Shown piece after piece: positions 9,555-20,839 of a stretch of DNA of 64,000 nucleotides (positions are counted from its first letter, which is position 1; the number at the start of each line of letters is the position of its first letter). The translations under genes and the position numbers were made by a program. A model generated the notes under the pieces. The model did no database searches and was not told the origin of the DNA. It worked only from the letters and a program-made list of their open reading frames with translations. The stretch spans positions 358,144 through 422,143 of the forward strand of contig JANYBV010000038.1 of the NCBI GenBank assembly GCA_025360605.1. Direction: 5' to 3'. This DNA is from Alphaproteobacteria bacterium (GTDB taxonomy: Bacteria > Pseudomonadota > Alphaproteobacteria > Rickettsiales > SXRF01).

Positions 9555-10487
9555 ATGGCGACCATTACACAACGCGGGTTAGGCAAAGGTCTTTCCGCCC
9601 TTATTTCAGAAAACTCGGCCGTCTCATCTGCTCCGGCTTCCAAAACCAAAGCCGCACCGGAAATTCCGGCGGGTGTGTATACGCTTCCGGTGAACCAGTT
9701 GCATTCGGGAAAGTACCAGCCACGCACGCAATTCAGCGATCAGGCCTTGTCAGAACTGGCGGAATCAATCCGTAAAAACGGTATCATGCAACCGATCATT
9801 GTTCGTCCATCACCGAAGAATAAAGGAAAGTATGAAATCGTGGCGGGCGAACGCCGCTGGCGCGCTTCGCAACTGGCATCGCTGAACGAAGTTCCGGTGA
9901 TTGTCCGCGACATTCCCGACAAGCAGGCGCTTGAACTGGCCTTGGTAGAAAATATCCAGCGTCAGGATTTGTCGCCGATTGAAGAAGCCAATGGTTATCA
10001 GCGCCTGATTGAAGAATTCGATTACACACAGGAAGAGCTGGCATCCACCATCGGTAAAAGCCGCAGCCATATTACGAATTTACTGCGTTTGCTGGCATTG
10101 CCGGATGAAATCCGCGATATGCTCGAAAAAAATGAACTGTCCATGGGGCACGCCCGCGCATTGATCGGTGTTCCTAATGCGGTCGAACTTGCTAAAGATA
10201 TTGTCCGCAAAGGTCTGAACGTGCGTCAGGTGGAGCAGGTGAGCAGGGATGTGCAGGGCGTTGAAAAACGTTCGGTTACACGTAGCGGCTCGGCTCCCAA
10301 GCAGCAAGCCTACAAAGCACCGATCAATAAAGATCCCGATATCGTTGCGTTAGAAGACTCCCTATCGGAAAATCTGGGATTGAAGGTCAGCATCAATGAC
10401 CGCGGACAGAATGGCGACATCGTTATTTCCTACGATTCGCTGTCCCAGCTGGATGAAATTTTACGACGCCTTGGCGAGGGGCTCTAA
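9555..10487 (+). CDS. parB: Chromosome partitioning protein ParB (Spo0J)
   Basis: 310 residues. It is the parS-binding CTPase clamp of the partition system. The N-terminal LGKGLSALI box, which stimulates ParA, is at residues 9-17. The CTP-binding GERRWRAS motif and ENIQRQDLSPIEEA are present. The helix-turn-helix EELASTIGKSRSHITNLLRL and the C-terminal dimerisation tail complete the protein. The start has AGGGAGAATCCT upstream. The 3' end overlaps the convergent holA end by 4 bp. Confidence 0.97.
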   Translation: MATITQRGLGKGLSALISENSAVSSAPASKTKAAPEIPAGVYTLPVNQLHSGKYQPRTQFSDQALSELAESIRKNGIMQPIIVRPSPKNKGKYEIVAGERRWRASQLASLNEVPVIVRDIPDKQALELALVENIQRQDLSPIEEANGYQRLIEEFDYTQEELASTIGKSRSHITNLLRLLALPDEIRDMLEKNELSMGHARALIGVPNAVELAKDIVRKGLNVRQVEQVSRDVQGVEKRSVTRSGSAPKQQAYKAPINKDPDIVALEDSLSENLGLKVSINDRGQNGDIVISYDSLSQLDEILRRLGEGL

Positions 10488-11497
10488 CGGATCTGTGTAA
10501 TCTGTAACAGGTAACGGCTGCTCGCGGGAACGATCGGTAGATCCGATGTTTTGCACGCTAATTCTGCATTGATCAGAAGTTTGAGCGCCTTGGCGATAGC
10601 CGTAAGCGGCCATGCCTGCACATGGCGTGTGAGCAGGGGAACTTGTTTGAAAAATACCGGCGGACGCAGGGATTGAATGACCATATCGGCGCTTTGGCCT
10701 TCTGACATTTTCGTGCGGATAAAATACAGCCGGTTGCAATAGCGTTGCAGGGCGCGCAGATACGCCACGGGTTGCATGCCATCGCGTAACAGTAAGGTCA
10801 GGTTTTTTTCCAGATGCTGAAGGTTGCGGTCGGCAACTGCGTTGACCAGATCATCAAAATTCGTTTCCCTGTTATAGCCGACCAAAGCCTCGGCATCACT
10901 GAGTGTCAGGTTTTTTGATTCTCCCGAATAGGTGATGAGTTTTTCCAGTTCCTGATAGGTGACATAACGGTCATTGCCGAGCTGTTGCGTAAGATATTCC
11001 ACCACATCACGGTCGGCTCTGACTCCCGCCGCATCGAGCGACTTGCGAATCACTTCCTGCACATCGCGTGCATCATCGCGGTAGCAGGCGATGGAAGCGG
11101 TGGAGGATTCTTTTTCAAACCACAGGCGCATCGCCGAACGCGCCGATAATTCATCCGCGCACGCGATCAGTAACACGCTGTCGTTAAAATACGGTGCCGC
11201 TTCTTCGATAATGCGCGAGAGTTTGTCGCTGGCATCGCGCACCAGCAGCACGCGTTTGGGAGCCATGAAATTGATGGCCGATAATTCATCGGCAAGGAGT
11301 GCCGCATCTTCCGTAATCCGCGCAGTGCTTAACTCGCACAGGGCAAATGTATCGTATTTCTCACCAAGGAATGAAGTCGTAAGGCGTTTGGCGCGTTCAC
11401 GTACAAGTCCTGAATCAGGGCCATATAATAAAATCGCACGGTGCGCGGCATCGGGCTTTTTGACATAGCTTTCAATTAATTTCGGCGCAATTTTCAT
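10484..11497 (-). CDS. holA: DNA polymerase III delta subunit HolA
   Basis: 337 residues. It is the clamp-loader subunit that opens the beta clamp. The N-terminus MKIAPKLIESYVKKPD and AILLYGPDSGLVRERAKRL match the alphaproteobacterial form. The central segment VEYLTQQLGNDRYVTYQELEKLITY is a conserved part of the family. It lies 16 bp downstream of the lptE homologue on the same strand, the common lptE-holA arrangement. It is convergent with parB. Confidence 0.93.
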   Translation of the reverse strand: MKIAPKLIESYVKKPDAAHRAILLYGPDSGLVRERAKRLTTSFLGEKYDTFALCELSTARITEDAALLADELSAINFMAPKRVLLVRDASDKLSRIIEEAAPYFNDSVLLIACADELSARSAMRLWFEKESSTASIACYRDDARDVQEVIRKSLDAAGVRADRDVVEYLTQQLGNDRYVTYQELEKLITYSGESKNLTLSDAEALVGYNRETNFDDLVNAVADRNLQHLEKNLTLLLRDGMQPVAYLRALQRYCNRLYFIRTKMSEGQSADMVIQSLRPPVFFKQVPLLTRHVQAWPLTAIAKALKLLINAELACKTSDLPIVPASSRYLLQITQIR

Positions 11498-11513
11498 TCC
11501 GTCTCACTACAGG

Positions 11514-12128
11514 TTACGGGTGTGAAGGAAGTAAGCTAGAAAGGCCTGGAATCTGGTTGAATAGTACAGGTGTATACGCCACCGGTTGCGGTGTGGCGGC
11601 GATTTGTTTTGCATCTTGTTCCGGCGCGCCCTCATCGAGATACGTGGTCAGGCGCTGGCGGTATAGTTCGGCCAGTTCGGTGACGTTGCGCTTGAGTGCG
11701 TCCTGTTCGGAGATGTAGGTGGAATAATATTCGTTGGTAAGGTTGTTGTAGCTGTTGATGTAGGACAAGTCGCCTGCCGAGATGGCTTTGTCATCGGCGA
11801 TACGGTACAGCGTATAATGGGACGTGAGGTACACGTTATAACGCGATACTGTGCCGTCACGCGCCACACCGATAGGTACGGTGGAGTTGGTTAGCGTCAG
11901 GTTCAGGCGATAGGTGGGATTGACGGGAAGTGATCCGTCCGGATTGAGCTTGTCTTCCAGTGCTGCTTTCAGCAACTGTCCTTGCCGCCCTGAGATGGAA
12001 TCAATTTTGACACCGGCAAATACTTTAGACACACCGGTCTTTGACTTGGCGGCATACAAAGGCTGGAAGCCACAGCCACCAAGGGATAGCGCGGCAATCA
12101 ATAGGCACAATCCGGTGATACGTTTCAT
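11514..12128 (-). CDS. lptE: LPS-assembly lipoprotein LptE-like
   Basis: 204 residues with a lipoprotein signal: MKRITGLCLLIAALSLGGCG, Cys at residue 19, and GFQPLYA directly after it, the hallmark of LptE/RlpB proteins. The remainder is a soluble domain with YRLNLTLTNSTVPIGVARDG. It would plug the LptD barrel in the outer membrane. It sits between leuS and holA, the usual location. Divergence of this family is high, so the call rests on the N-terminus, length and context. Confidence 0.85.
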   Translation of the reverse strand: MKRITGLCLLIAALSLGGCGFQPLYAAKSKTGVSKVFAGVKIDSISGRQGQLLKAALEDKLNPDGSLPVNPTYRLNLTLTNSTVPIGVARDGTVSRYNVYLTSHYTLYRIADDKAISAGDLSYINSYNNLTNEYYSTYISEQDALKRNVTELAELYRQRLTTYLDEGAPEQDAKQIAATPQPVAYTPVLFNQIPGLSSLLPSHP

Positions 12129-12140
12129 GGCGGTATCCTG

Positions 12141-14687
12141 TTATTTTGCTACGACATTGACGATGCGGTTGGGAACCACAATCACCTTGTCCACTATCTT
12201 ATCTTTAAGCGCTTCACGTATGGCCTGCAACTCCAATACTTTCGCCTCGGCTAGTTTTTTATCCATGTCCTTGGGCAATTGGATGGTGGCTTTTAGTTTG
12301 CCGTTGATCTGGACGGCGATGGTGACGCTGTCATCTACGACCAATGCCGGATTGGCTTTGGGCCATGTGTGATCGGCGGCGGTGTCGCTGTGTCCGAGTT
12401 CTTTCCATAGTTCTTCACTCAGGTGCGGCATGAACGGGCTGATGAGCAGCACGATGGTTTCCAGTGCTTCGGAAAACGCCTCGGAATAATCCGTGGTCGC
12501 CTCTAAAAGGTTGGATAATTCGCGGATGCGCGCGATGGCTTTGTTGAAATGGAAACGCTCGATATCATCCGTCACGGCGGCGATGGTTTTGTGGGTGACC
12601 TTACGCAACTGCGCGTAGCGCGGATCGGCTTCGGTCATGGTGGCCACACGCCCTTTGCTGGACAACAGCAATTTCCATAGGCGGTTGATGTATTTCCATG
12701 CGCCTTCGATACCGGCATCGGTCCATTCGAGGTCGCGTTCCGGCGGGCTGTCGGAGAGCATGAACAGACGTGCGGCATCGGCGCCGTAGGTTTCGATCAT
12801 GGCACGCGGGTCAACGGTGTTCTTTTTGGACTTGCTCATTTTTTCGCTGCGGCCGACGACCACCGGATATTTGCTAATCATCTCGATCGTCGCACCCGAC
12901 GCATCGGTGGTGATTTCATCGGGCGATAACCATTTGCCGTTCGTGTCTTTATACGTCTCATGGCAGATCATGCCCTGTGTTTCAAGACGTACAAACGGTT
13001 CCTTGAAATCGACGAGGCCGCACTGGTTGAGCGCGCGCGAGAAGAACCGCGAATACAGCAGATGCAACACGGCGTGTTCAATGCCGCCGATATAACAATC
13101 CACCGGCATCCAGTAGCTCACGGCCTTGGCATCGAAAGCTGCTTTGCTGTGCGGCGAGCAATAGCGGGAAAAATACCATGACGATTCGAAGAACGTGTCG
13201 AAGGTATCGGTCTCGCGCCGCGCATTCTTATTACAATGGGGGCAGGAGACGTGTTTCCATGTCGGGTGGTGGTCGAGTGGGTTTCCAGGCTTATCGAAGC
13301 TGATATCGCGCGGTAATTCGACGGGGAGGTCTTTCTCCGGTACGGGGACGGCTCCGCAGTCATCGCAGTAAATAATCGGAATCGGGCAACCCCAGTAGCG
13401 CTGGCGGGAAATACCCCAGTCGCGCAGGCGGAAATTGACCTTAGCGGTGCCAAGGTTTTTCTTTTCCAGTTCGGCGATCACGCGCTGCTTGGCATCGGTG
13501 ATGGACAGGCCGTTGATAAAATCGGAATTGACGATCACGCCGTCATCGGTGAATGCTTCGGTGTCAATCACCGGAGCGGCTTCGCCTTTAGGAGCGACCA
13601 CAGGCAATACGGCCAAATTATATTTGCGGGCGAAATCAAGGTCGCGCTGGTCGTGGGCAGGGCAACCGAAAATAGCGCCGGTGCCGTAATCCATCAGGAC
13701 AAAATTTGCGACATAGAGCGGTACTTCGTGGCCATCAAACGGATGGATGATTTTCAGTCCCGTATCGAACCCTTTTTTCTCGGCTTTTTCGATCGCCTCT
13801 TCGGAGGTTCCGGTGCGCTGGCAATCGGCAATAAACGCTTTGAGTTCGGGATTATTCTGTGCCAGCTCAACCGTCAGCGGATGACCGGCGGACAGGGCGC
13901 AAAACGACATGCCGAAAATGGTGTCGGGGCGGGTGGTGTAAATGGCGAGCGGCTCGCTGCGGCCTTTGATGGCGAGCGTCAGTGTCGCGCCGTAGGATTT
14001 GCCGATCCATTTTTCCTGCATCAGGCGGACTTTGTCCGGCCAGCGGTCAAGCGACTTCAGGCTTTCCAATAGATCGTCGGCAAACGCCGAAATTTTTAAA
14101 AACCACTGCGACAGTTTGCGGCGTTCCACCAGCGCGCCAGAACGCCAGCCACGGCCATCGATCACCTGTTCGTTGGCGAGTACGGTGTTATCAATCGGGT
14201 CCCAGTTGACTTCGGCTTCTTTGCGGTAGGCGAGGCCGTTTTGAAGGAATTGCAGAAAAAATAACTGTTCATGCTTGTAATAATCGGGAAGGCACGTCGC
14301 CACTTCGCGATCCCAGTCGTATGACAGGCCGATCAGCTTTAACTGCTCGCGCATGGTGGCTATATTGGCGAGCGTCCAGTCCGCCGGATGGGAATTATTC
14401 TGGATAGCGGCATTTTCCGCCGGAAGGCCGAACGCATCCCAACCCATTGGGTGAAGCACGTTAAACCCCTGCATCCGTTTGGTGCGCGCCGCCACATCGC
14501 CGAGTGTGTAGTTGCGTACATGCCCCATATGGATATTGCCAGACGGGTACGGAAACATCTCCAGCACATAGTATTTCGGCTTGCCGGCGATTTCAGTTGC
14601 GGCAAACGTTTTATGGTCCTGCCAGTAGCGCTGCCATTTGGCTTCGCTTTCGCGGAAGTTATAACGTGAGATCGGGGTATCCGTCAT
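12141..14687 (-). CDS. leuS: Leucyl-tRNA synthetase
   Basis: 848 residues, a full-length class I enzyme. The HIGH-type motif reads HMGHVRNY, followed by MGWDAFGLPAENAAI. The CP1 editing domain contains YTTRPDTIFG. The zinc-type segment with CPHCNK and the KMSKSKKNTVDPR loop are intact. The C-terminal domain ends in IVVPNRIVNVVAK. It is followed 12 bp later by lptE on the same strand and preceded by the DUF3576 gene 7 bp away, so the group is likely one operon. Confidence 0.97.
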   Translation of the reverse strand: MTDTPISRYNFRESEAKWQRYWQDHKTFAATEIAGKPKYYVLEMFPYPSGNIHMGHVRNYTLGDVAARTKRMQGFNVLHPMGWDAFGLPAENAAIQNNSHPADWTLANIATMREQLKLIGLSYDWDREVATCLPDYYKHEQLFFLQFLQNGLAYRKEAEVNWDPIDNTVLANEQVIDGRGWRSGALVERRKLSQWFLKISAFADDLLESLKSLDRWPDKVRLMQEKWIGKSYGATLTLAIKGRSEPLAIYTTRPDTIFGMSFCALSAGHPLTVELAQNNPELKAFIADCQRTGTSEEAIEKAEKKGFDTGLKIIHPFDGHEVPLYVANFVLMDYGTGAIFGCPAHDQRDLDFARKYNLAVLPVVAPKGEAAPVIDTEAFTDDGVIVNSDFINGLSITDAKQRVIAELEKKNLGTAKVNFRLRDWGISRQRYWGCPIPIIYCDDCGAVPVPEKDLPVELPRDISFDKPGNPLDHHPTWKHVSCPHCNKNARRETDTFDTFFESSWYFSRYCSPHSKAAFDAKAVSYWMPVDCYIGGIEHAVLHLLYSRFFSRALNQCGLVDFKEPFVRLETQGMICHETYKDTNGKWLSPDEITTDASGATIEMISKYPVVVGRSEKMSKSKKNTVDPRAMIETYGADAARLFMLSDSPPERDLEWTDAGIEGAWKYINRLWKLLLSSKGRVATMTEADPRYAQLRKVTHKTIAAVTDDIERFHFNKAIARIRELSNLLEATTDYSEAFSEALETIVLLISPFMPHLSEELWKELGHSDTAADHTWPKANPALVVDDSVTIAVQINGKLKATIQLPKDMDKKLAEAKVLELQAIREALKDKIVDKVIVVPNRIVNVVAK

Positions 14688-14694
14688 GGCGAGG

Positions 14695-15207
14695 TTATTT
14701 CAGTTGGCTGACCCGCAACTGACGCGCACGCGTCAGGATGGTGTCTTCCAGCGACTGCTGTAGCTTTTCTACCACTTTCTGGTCACGCCACATGCCATGT
14801 TCCATCACCTGTTTGAACACGGTGATTTTTACGCCGTCAGCACGCAGGGATTTGTCGAGGATAAGGGCGTTGACTTTAAAGCGTTCGCCGGTGGTTTTCG
14901 GATCTTCATACCAGTCGGTAATGATAACGCCGCCAAACGGATCGGCGGATACCAGTGGCATAAATGAGAGGGTATCAAGGGTGGCGCGCCATAAATAGCT
15001 GTTCACGCCGATGGCACCACCGTCGGAATTATCTTTTTTCTGGCCAAGAATGCCGATCCCGTCATCGCCCGTGATTTTTCCGTTGCGTACCTTGCGTGCC
15101 CCAACTTCCGATTTGGGAGCATTGTCGTTATCAACTGGCACCGTCGGACCATCCGAGCAGGCACTCAGTAATGAAACCAAAACGCATAGCAGCACTTTTT
15201 TACGCAT
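14695..15207 (-). CDS. DUF3576 family lipoprotein
   Basis: 170 residues when started at the ATG at 15207, which has AAGGGTAAG upstream; the longer open frame to 15312 would mask the signal peptide. MRKKVLLCVLVSLLSACSDG is a clear lipoprotein signal with lipobox LSAC. The conserved part includes GIGVNSYLWRATLDTLSFMPLVSADPFGGVIITDWY, abbreviated here as the YLWRATLDTLSF...DPFGG region, characteristic of the DUF3576 proteins found beside leuS in alphaproteobacteria. Probably periplasmic or outer-membrane anchored; function unknown. Confidence 0.82.
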   Translation of the reverse strand: MRKKVLLCVLVSLLSACSDGPTVPVDNDNAPKSEVGARKVRNGKITGDDGIGILGQKKDNSDGGAIGVNSYLWRATLDTLSFMPLVSADPFGGVIITDWYEDPKTTGERFKVNALILDKSLRADGVKITVFKQVMEHGMWRDQKVVEKLQQSLEDTILTRARQLRVSQLK

Positions 15208-15293
15208 ATATCTTACCCTTGTCATATCCATGATTCGGCCACTGCAAACGTGAGCAATAGCACCCTTAAGGCAAAGCACTCTAGACAATAAAA

Positions 15294-15319
15294 AAGGGCG
15301 ATGCAACTGCATCGCCCTT
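15294..15319 (-). terminator. Rho-independent terminator of the porin gene
   Basis: A perfect 12-bp inverted repeat, AAGGGCGATGCA and TGCATCGCCCTT with a 2-nt spacer (11 bp with a 4-nt loop in practice). Read on the minus strand it is followed by a T-run (TTTTTTATTG). It starts 22 bp past the porin stop. Confidence 0.93.
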
Positions 15320-15340
15320 AATTATCGAAGTTTTATTCGA

Positions 15341-16585
15341 TTAGAAGTTCAGCTGGGTACCGAGAATACCAACATAACCTTTGTTGTCATTCACGTGGGC
15401 AGTTGCGTTCTGATCGTAGTAGGTCAATTCAGCATATGGGGTGAGGCCAGGAGCTAACTTATAGTCCAAACCACCGGATACACTGTAGAACTTGTCTTTA
15501 CCAACGGCTTTACAACCTGCGTTGTTGCCACCAGCAGTTACGGCCGTACCGCAATCGAACTGGCTGTTCAGGTAAGTTACGCTAGCACCGAATGGGCCGT
15601 ATTCGTAAGCAACGCCCACATCCCAGTACCAGGTGTCTTTTGAAGCATCAGAGGTCTTGGTATCGCTCTTACCCCAATCGCCATACGAACCAGCGAGGCT
15701 GAAGCCCATGTAGCTGACTTTGCCGCCAACGTTCCAAGCTTTCAGATCTTCGTAGGTAGCAACCTGAGCTTTACCCCATTCGCCGGTAGCTGCAGCAGCA
15801 ACGCCGAAGTCACCAAACTTGTTGTCATAGTTCAAACCACCGGTGAAGATGTTCTGAGCTAAGCCAGTGTTGTTGTTGGTACGATTTGGACCTGCTGGGT
15901 TTGGAGCAGCAAGAGCAGAGGTGCCCTGACCACGGTTTGATTGGTCTGGCAGGTAGCTTACGCCGAGCTGCGCACCATAGAAACGTGGGGTGTAGTAGGT
16001 TACTTTGTTGATGTTTTCTTCTGAATGGTCACCAGTAAAGTTGGTGCCGGTTTTCAGATTGCCATAAGCGAGCGGTGAAGCTGCGTTAGCAAGGAACTGA
16101 GTGGTAGCGTTACCGAAATAGGTCCAGTCGCCGTTGATACCACCGGTAGCACGTGAAATGCTAGCAGCATCAATTTTCATGGTGCCGTCAGCGCCAACGT
16201 TTGAACCGAGTTCAAAACGACCCCAACCGCCATCTACGTAGATGAAGGTTTTGGAAGCGTTGGTACCACGGTTCTGTACATCAGCGGTGGTGTCAGCAGT
16301 GAGATCAATTTCACCGCCGTAGCCAAGACCAGCGTCATTTTTGCCGTCGATCTTGAAATCTACCTGAGTGTCGCTGCGGAAAGCCTGACCACGCTGGTGA
16401 GCAGCGTTGCCCGCAATAGTTGTGTGACCTGCAGTGCCGGTGCTGCTATCATCATCGCTTACATAACCAGCTTCGAAGTTAGCGTAACCACCAACGGTTA
16501 CTTTCGGAGTCTCAGCGAATGCAGCACCTGCAAGCAGGGTAGCCGCACCGACGAGGGCGCTTGTACCGAGGAGAATTTTTTTCAT
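15341..16585 (-). CDS. Outer-membrane porin (Gram-negative porin family)
   Basis: 414 residues with a clear Sec signal, MKKILLGTSALVGAATLLAG then AAFAE, cleavage likely after AFA. The start at 16585 is chosen for this signal and for the AAGGGAAG ribosome site; the open frame extends to 16678 without one. The mature chain shows alternating beta-strand patterns, VTVGGYANFEAGYV at the start and GYVGILGTQLNF ending in Phe, the BAM signal of outer-membrane barrels. It forms a passive diffusion channel. A strong terminator and long upstream region fit a highly expressed monocistronic gene. Confidence 0.92.
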   Translation of the reverse strand: MKKILLGTSALVGAATLLAGAAFAETPKVTVGGYANFEAGYVSDDDSSTGTAGHTTIAGNAAHQRGQAFRSDTQVDFKIDGKNDAGLGYGGEIDLTADTTADVQNRGTNASKTFIYVDGGWGRFELGSNVGADGTMKIDAASISRATGGINGDWTYFGNATTQFLANAASPLAYGNLKTGTNFTGDHSEENINKVTYYTPRFYGAQLGVSYLPDQSNRGQGTSALAAPNPAGPNRTNNNTGLAQNIFTGGLNYDNKFGDFGVAAAATGEWGKAQVATYEDLKAWNVGGKVSYMGFSLAGSYGDWGKSDTKTSDASKDTWYWDVGVAYEYGPFGASVTYLNSQFDCGTAVTAGGNNAGCKAVGKDKFYSVSGGLDYKLAPGLTPYAELTYYDQNATAHVNDNKGYVGILGTQLNF

Positions 16586-16840
16586 ATCTATTTCTTCCCT
16601 TTTGAGTTTTAAAAATCTGTGACTAGAAACATACTCTAGGTTACACAAAGTAAAGTACTCATGTATTACCTTGGGCATTTACCTCGCATATTTATTGTTC
16701 AAACGAATAGGCCTTGCAAGCCGTAACGGTAAGACAGAGGGAAAAACGGCAGCTTTTCACCCTGTCTGTTGCAATATGGCAACATTTACGGGGGTGATTG
16801 GTCGTAAAATTAATAGATTATTAAGGAAAGCCTTGATGTT

Positions 16841-17515
16841 ATGTCTTTAAGCGCCGCGATTGTCCAGATACGCAATACTATTGAAAAATCTAAACAGAAC
16901 AGTCCGCTAGCGGCAAAAATGGTGACATTGCTGGCCGCCAGCAAGGGGCAATCCGAGACAGCTATCCTTGATGCCTACGCTGGCGGTATCCGAGTTTTTG
17001 GAGAAAACCGCGTGCAGGAAGCGGAAGGCAAGTGGCCGGATCTTCAAAAGCGCTTGTCCGGTATATCACTCCATCTGATCGGGCCACTCCAGACCAATAA
17101 GGTAAAGCAGGCGTTAGCGATGTTTGATGTGATCCAGACCATTGACCGCCCCAAACTGGCCGAGGCGATTGCCCATGAGCTAAACAAATCGGATCTACCC
17201 CAGCCAAGGCATTCTTTTTATATACAGGTCAATATTGGTAAGGAACCGCAAAAGGCTGGGGTGATGCCCGAGGAGGCGGATGAACTTATCGGCTATTGCC
17301 GGAGTGAATTGCATTTGCCTGTCGACGGGCTGATGTGTATTCCGCCCAACGATAAACCGCCTGCCCCGTATTTTGCTTTGCTACGAGAGATTGCCCTACG
17401 CAATGGTTTGGGGGAGCTGAGTATGGGCATGAGTGAGGATTATGAAACGGCGGTGCGTATGGGGGCAAGCTGTGTGCGTCTGGGGCGGGCGTTATTTGGG
17501 GCGGACTCCCGTTAA
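16841..17515 (+). CDS. YggS/PROSC family pyridoxal-phosphate homeostasis protein
   Basis: 224 residues. Family markers are LLAASKGQ, whose Lys 35 would hold PLP, IRVFGENRVQEA, LHLIGPLQTNK and the C-terminal LSMGMSEDYETAVRMGASCVRLGRALFG. The fold is a single TIM barrel like alanine racemase N-terminal domains. It is thought to buffer free PLP in the cytoplasm. The start at 16841 has AAGGAAAG upstream. It is divergent from the porin with a 255-bp AT-rich gap and convergent with the next unknown gene. Confidence 0.92.
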   Translation: MSLSAAIVQIRNTIEKSKQNSPLAAKMVTLLAASKGQSETAILDAYAGGIRVFGENRVQEAEGKWPDLQKRLSGISLHLIGPLQTNKVKQALAMFDVIQTIDRPKLAEAIAHELNKSDLPQPRHSFYIQVNIGKEPQKAGVMPEEADELIGYCRSELHLPVDGLMCIPPNDKPPAPYFALLREIALRNGLGELSMGMSEDYETAVRMGASCVRLGRALFGADSR

Positions 17516-17521
17516 CTCCGG

Positions 17522-18007
17522 TTACGACAGGCTGGATGCCCTGACATAGGCATTATAAGATGCGCGCTGATTGGCACTCAAGAAGGCTGCCGGATTCGCA
17601 TCGGCGATTTCAGCCGTTGCATTATCATTGGCGGCGGCATGGGCGGCAGGTAATTTCTCCCCTTTAATAGTCGCCACCAGATGGCCCGCCATGTCGGTCC
17701 CCGTGGCACTTTGAAAAATAGAATCTAACAGAGATGCAAAAAAGCCAATCGGCCCGCCAAACAACGCGCCGCCGGCAAGTTTGGAGGCGGTGGATGGTGT
17801 TTCGCCACTAACGCTTTGATAAATATTTGATACTATGGGGATGTGCTGTAACGGATTAACCGTATCGAGTATGTCTTTGAAGGTGGGGGGCTGCGAATTC
17901 CAGAAACCGGAGGGAGCGGTATTGGCCGGATTAACGGCTCTTCCGGTCGCTTCCGGTCGGATGGTTATTTGAAGCGGGCTGTTGGGTGTTGCGGGTTCCA
18001 CTGTCAT
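17522..18007 (-). CDS. Unknown alphaproteobacterial-type protein near atpC
   Basis: 161 residues, no signal peptide. The middle contains TVNPLQHIPIVSNIYQSVSG followed by SKLAGGALFGGPIGFFASLLDSIF, a Gly-rich hydrophobic block. I associate this pattern with conserved uncharacterised alphaproteobacterial proteins but no function is known to me. The last 40 residues are Ala/Asn-rich and probably disordered. It lies downstream of the ATP synthase operon on the same strand, 87 bp after atpC. Confidence 0.72.
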   Translation of the reverse strand: MTVEPATPNSPLQITIRPEATGRAVNPANTAPSGFWNSQPPTFKDILDTVNPLQHIPIVSNIYQSVSGETPSTASKLAGGALFGGPIGFFASLLDSIFQSATGTDMAGHLVATIKGEKLPAAHAAANDNATAEIADANPAAFLSANQRASYNAYVRASSLS

Positions 18008-18094
18008 TGTCCTGTTTTTAGTGATTCAACGGGTTGAACACCAAAAAGCAAGAAGCGTACCAGTTATGGCCGAGCGAAATCCCTGTTCGTTAAT

Positions 18095-18484
18095 TTAGCG
18101 GATGGCGTCAAGAACCGCTTGGGCGGCAGTGAGTTTCAGATCCCCAGCGGCGCGCTCGAATTCGGTTTGTGCCTTATCGAGAGTGGCTTTGGCTTCGTCA
18201 ACACGGGTTTGAGCCTGTGCCAGAGAAATACCGCTGCATTCCTCGGCTATTTCAGCGAGAATCGTACAGCGTTCGGGAACCACCTCGGCAATACCGCCGA
18301 CAATGGACACCAGACGTTTTTCACCGTTTTCCATGTCGATGGCAATCACGCCTGCGCGGATGGTCGAGATGAATGGCGCATGACCGGGCAATACACCGAA
18401 ATCGCCTTCGGTCCCCGGAACCACCACCATCTGGATAGGGGCTTCGATCAGAATTTTCTCAGGTGTAATAATGTTGAGTTGCAT
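18095..18484 (-). CDS. atpC: ATP synthase F1 epsilon subunit
   Basis: 129 residues. The beta-sandwich domain has MQLNIITPEKILIEAPIQMVVVPGTEGDFGVLPGHAPFIST, here summarised by the EGDFGVLPGHAPFIS box. A C-terminal two-helix region follows. It is the central-stalk subunit that regulates hydrolysis. It is last in the atpHAGDC operon, 20 bp after atpD. Confidence 0.95.
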   Translation of the reverse strand: MQLNIITPEKILIEAPIQMVVVPGTEGDFGVLPGHAPFISTIRAGVIAIDMENGEKRLVSIVGGIAEVVPERCTILAEIAEECSGISLAQAQTRVDEAKATLDKAQTEFERAAGDLKLTAAQAVLDAIR

Positions 18485-18504
18485 GCCAGCCTTTAAATGT
18501 TAAA

Positions 18505-19953
<1,449 letters not shown>

Positions 19954-19959
19954 TCAATT

Positions 19960-20838
19960 CTATACGGCTTCAGCGCCGGAAATAATTTCGATCAGTTCCT
20001 TGGTAATCGCCGCCTGACGGGTGCGGTTGTATTTGAGGTTCAGCTTCTTAATCATGTCGCCGGCGTTGCGGGTGGCGTTATCCATGGCGGTCATGCGCGC
20101 GCCCTGTTCGGAAGCGGCATTTTCCAGCAATGCACGGAATGTCTGCACGGCAAGGTTGCGTGGCAGCAGCTCGGCAAGGATTTCGCTTTCTTCTGGTTCA
20201 TAGTCATAAGGAATGGTGGCGGCATTCTGTGCGGCACTTTTGACTTCGAGCGCCAACGGAATCAGCTGCTGGAAGGTGATGATCTGCGAGATAGCGGATT
20301 TGAAGGTGTTGTAGACGATATGGCAGACATCAAAATCACCGGCATCAAAATGATTCATGATAGCGGCGGTAACGCCTTCGGCATCGGCATAACCCAGACG
20401 GCGCGATTTGATTTCGATTTTACCGAGGATAAGTTTGCTGAATTCCTGTTGCAATTGTTCATAACCCTTGCGGCCAACAAAGAACAGTTTTACGGTTTTG
20501 CCCTGACCCTGCAATTCGCGGATTTTGCGGCGGGTGGCACGTACGATCGAGCTGTTGAACGCACCGCATAAACCGCGGTCGGAGGTGGCTACGATGATCA
20601 GATGAATCTGGTCTTTGCCCGTGCCTGAAAGAAGCCTTGGTCCCTCGGAGCCTTCCGCGACCGAGGAGGCCAGAGAGATCAGCATACGTTCCATCGCTTC
20701 CGTGTACGGACGGGCCATTTCGGCCTGTTCGCGGGCGCGGCGCAGTTTTGCTGCGGCCACCATTTTCATGGCCTTGGTGATCTTCTGCGTTGATTTGACG
20801 CTTTTGATCCGGTTTTTAAGGTCTTTTAAACTAGGCAT
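19960..20838 (-). CDS. atpG: ATP synthase F1 gamma subunit
   Basis: 292 residues. The N-terminal helix [20 protein letters not shown] and the following [15 protein letters not shown] are diagnostic, as is the C-terminal [34 protein letters not shown] helix (MDNATRNA box). It is the rotating shaft of F1. Its start lies 1 nt after the stop of an unexpected small gene that separates it from atpA. Confidence 0.97.
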   Translation of the reverse strand: MPSLKDLKNRIKSVKSTQKITKAMKMVAAAKLRRAREQAEMARPYTEAMERMLISLASSVAEGSEGPRLLSGTGKDQIHLIIVATSDRGLCGAFNSSIVRATRRKIRELQGQGKTVKLFFVGRKGYEQLQQEFSKLILGKIEIKSRRLGYADAEGVTAAIMNHFDAGDFDVCHIVYNTFKSAISQIITFQQLIPLALEVKSAAQNAATIPYDYEPEESEILAELLPRNLAVQTFRALLENAASEQGARMTAMDNATRNAGDMIKKLNLKYNRTRQAAITKELIEIISGAEAV

Positions 20839-20839
20839 G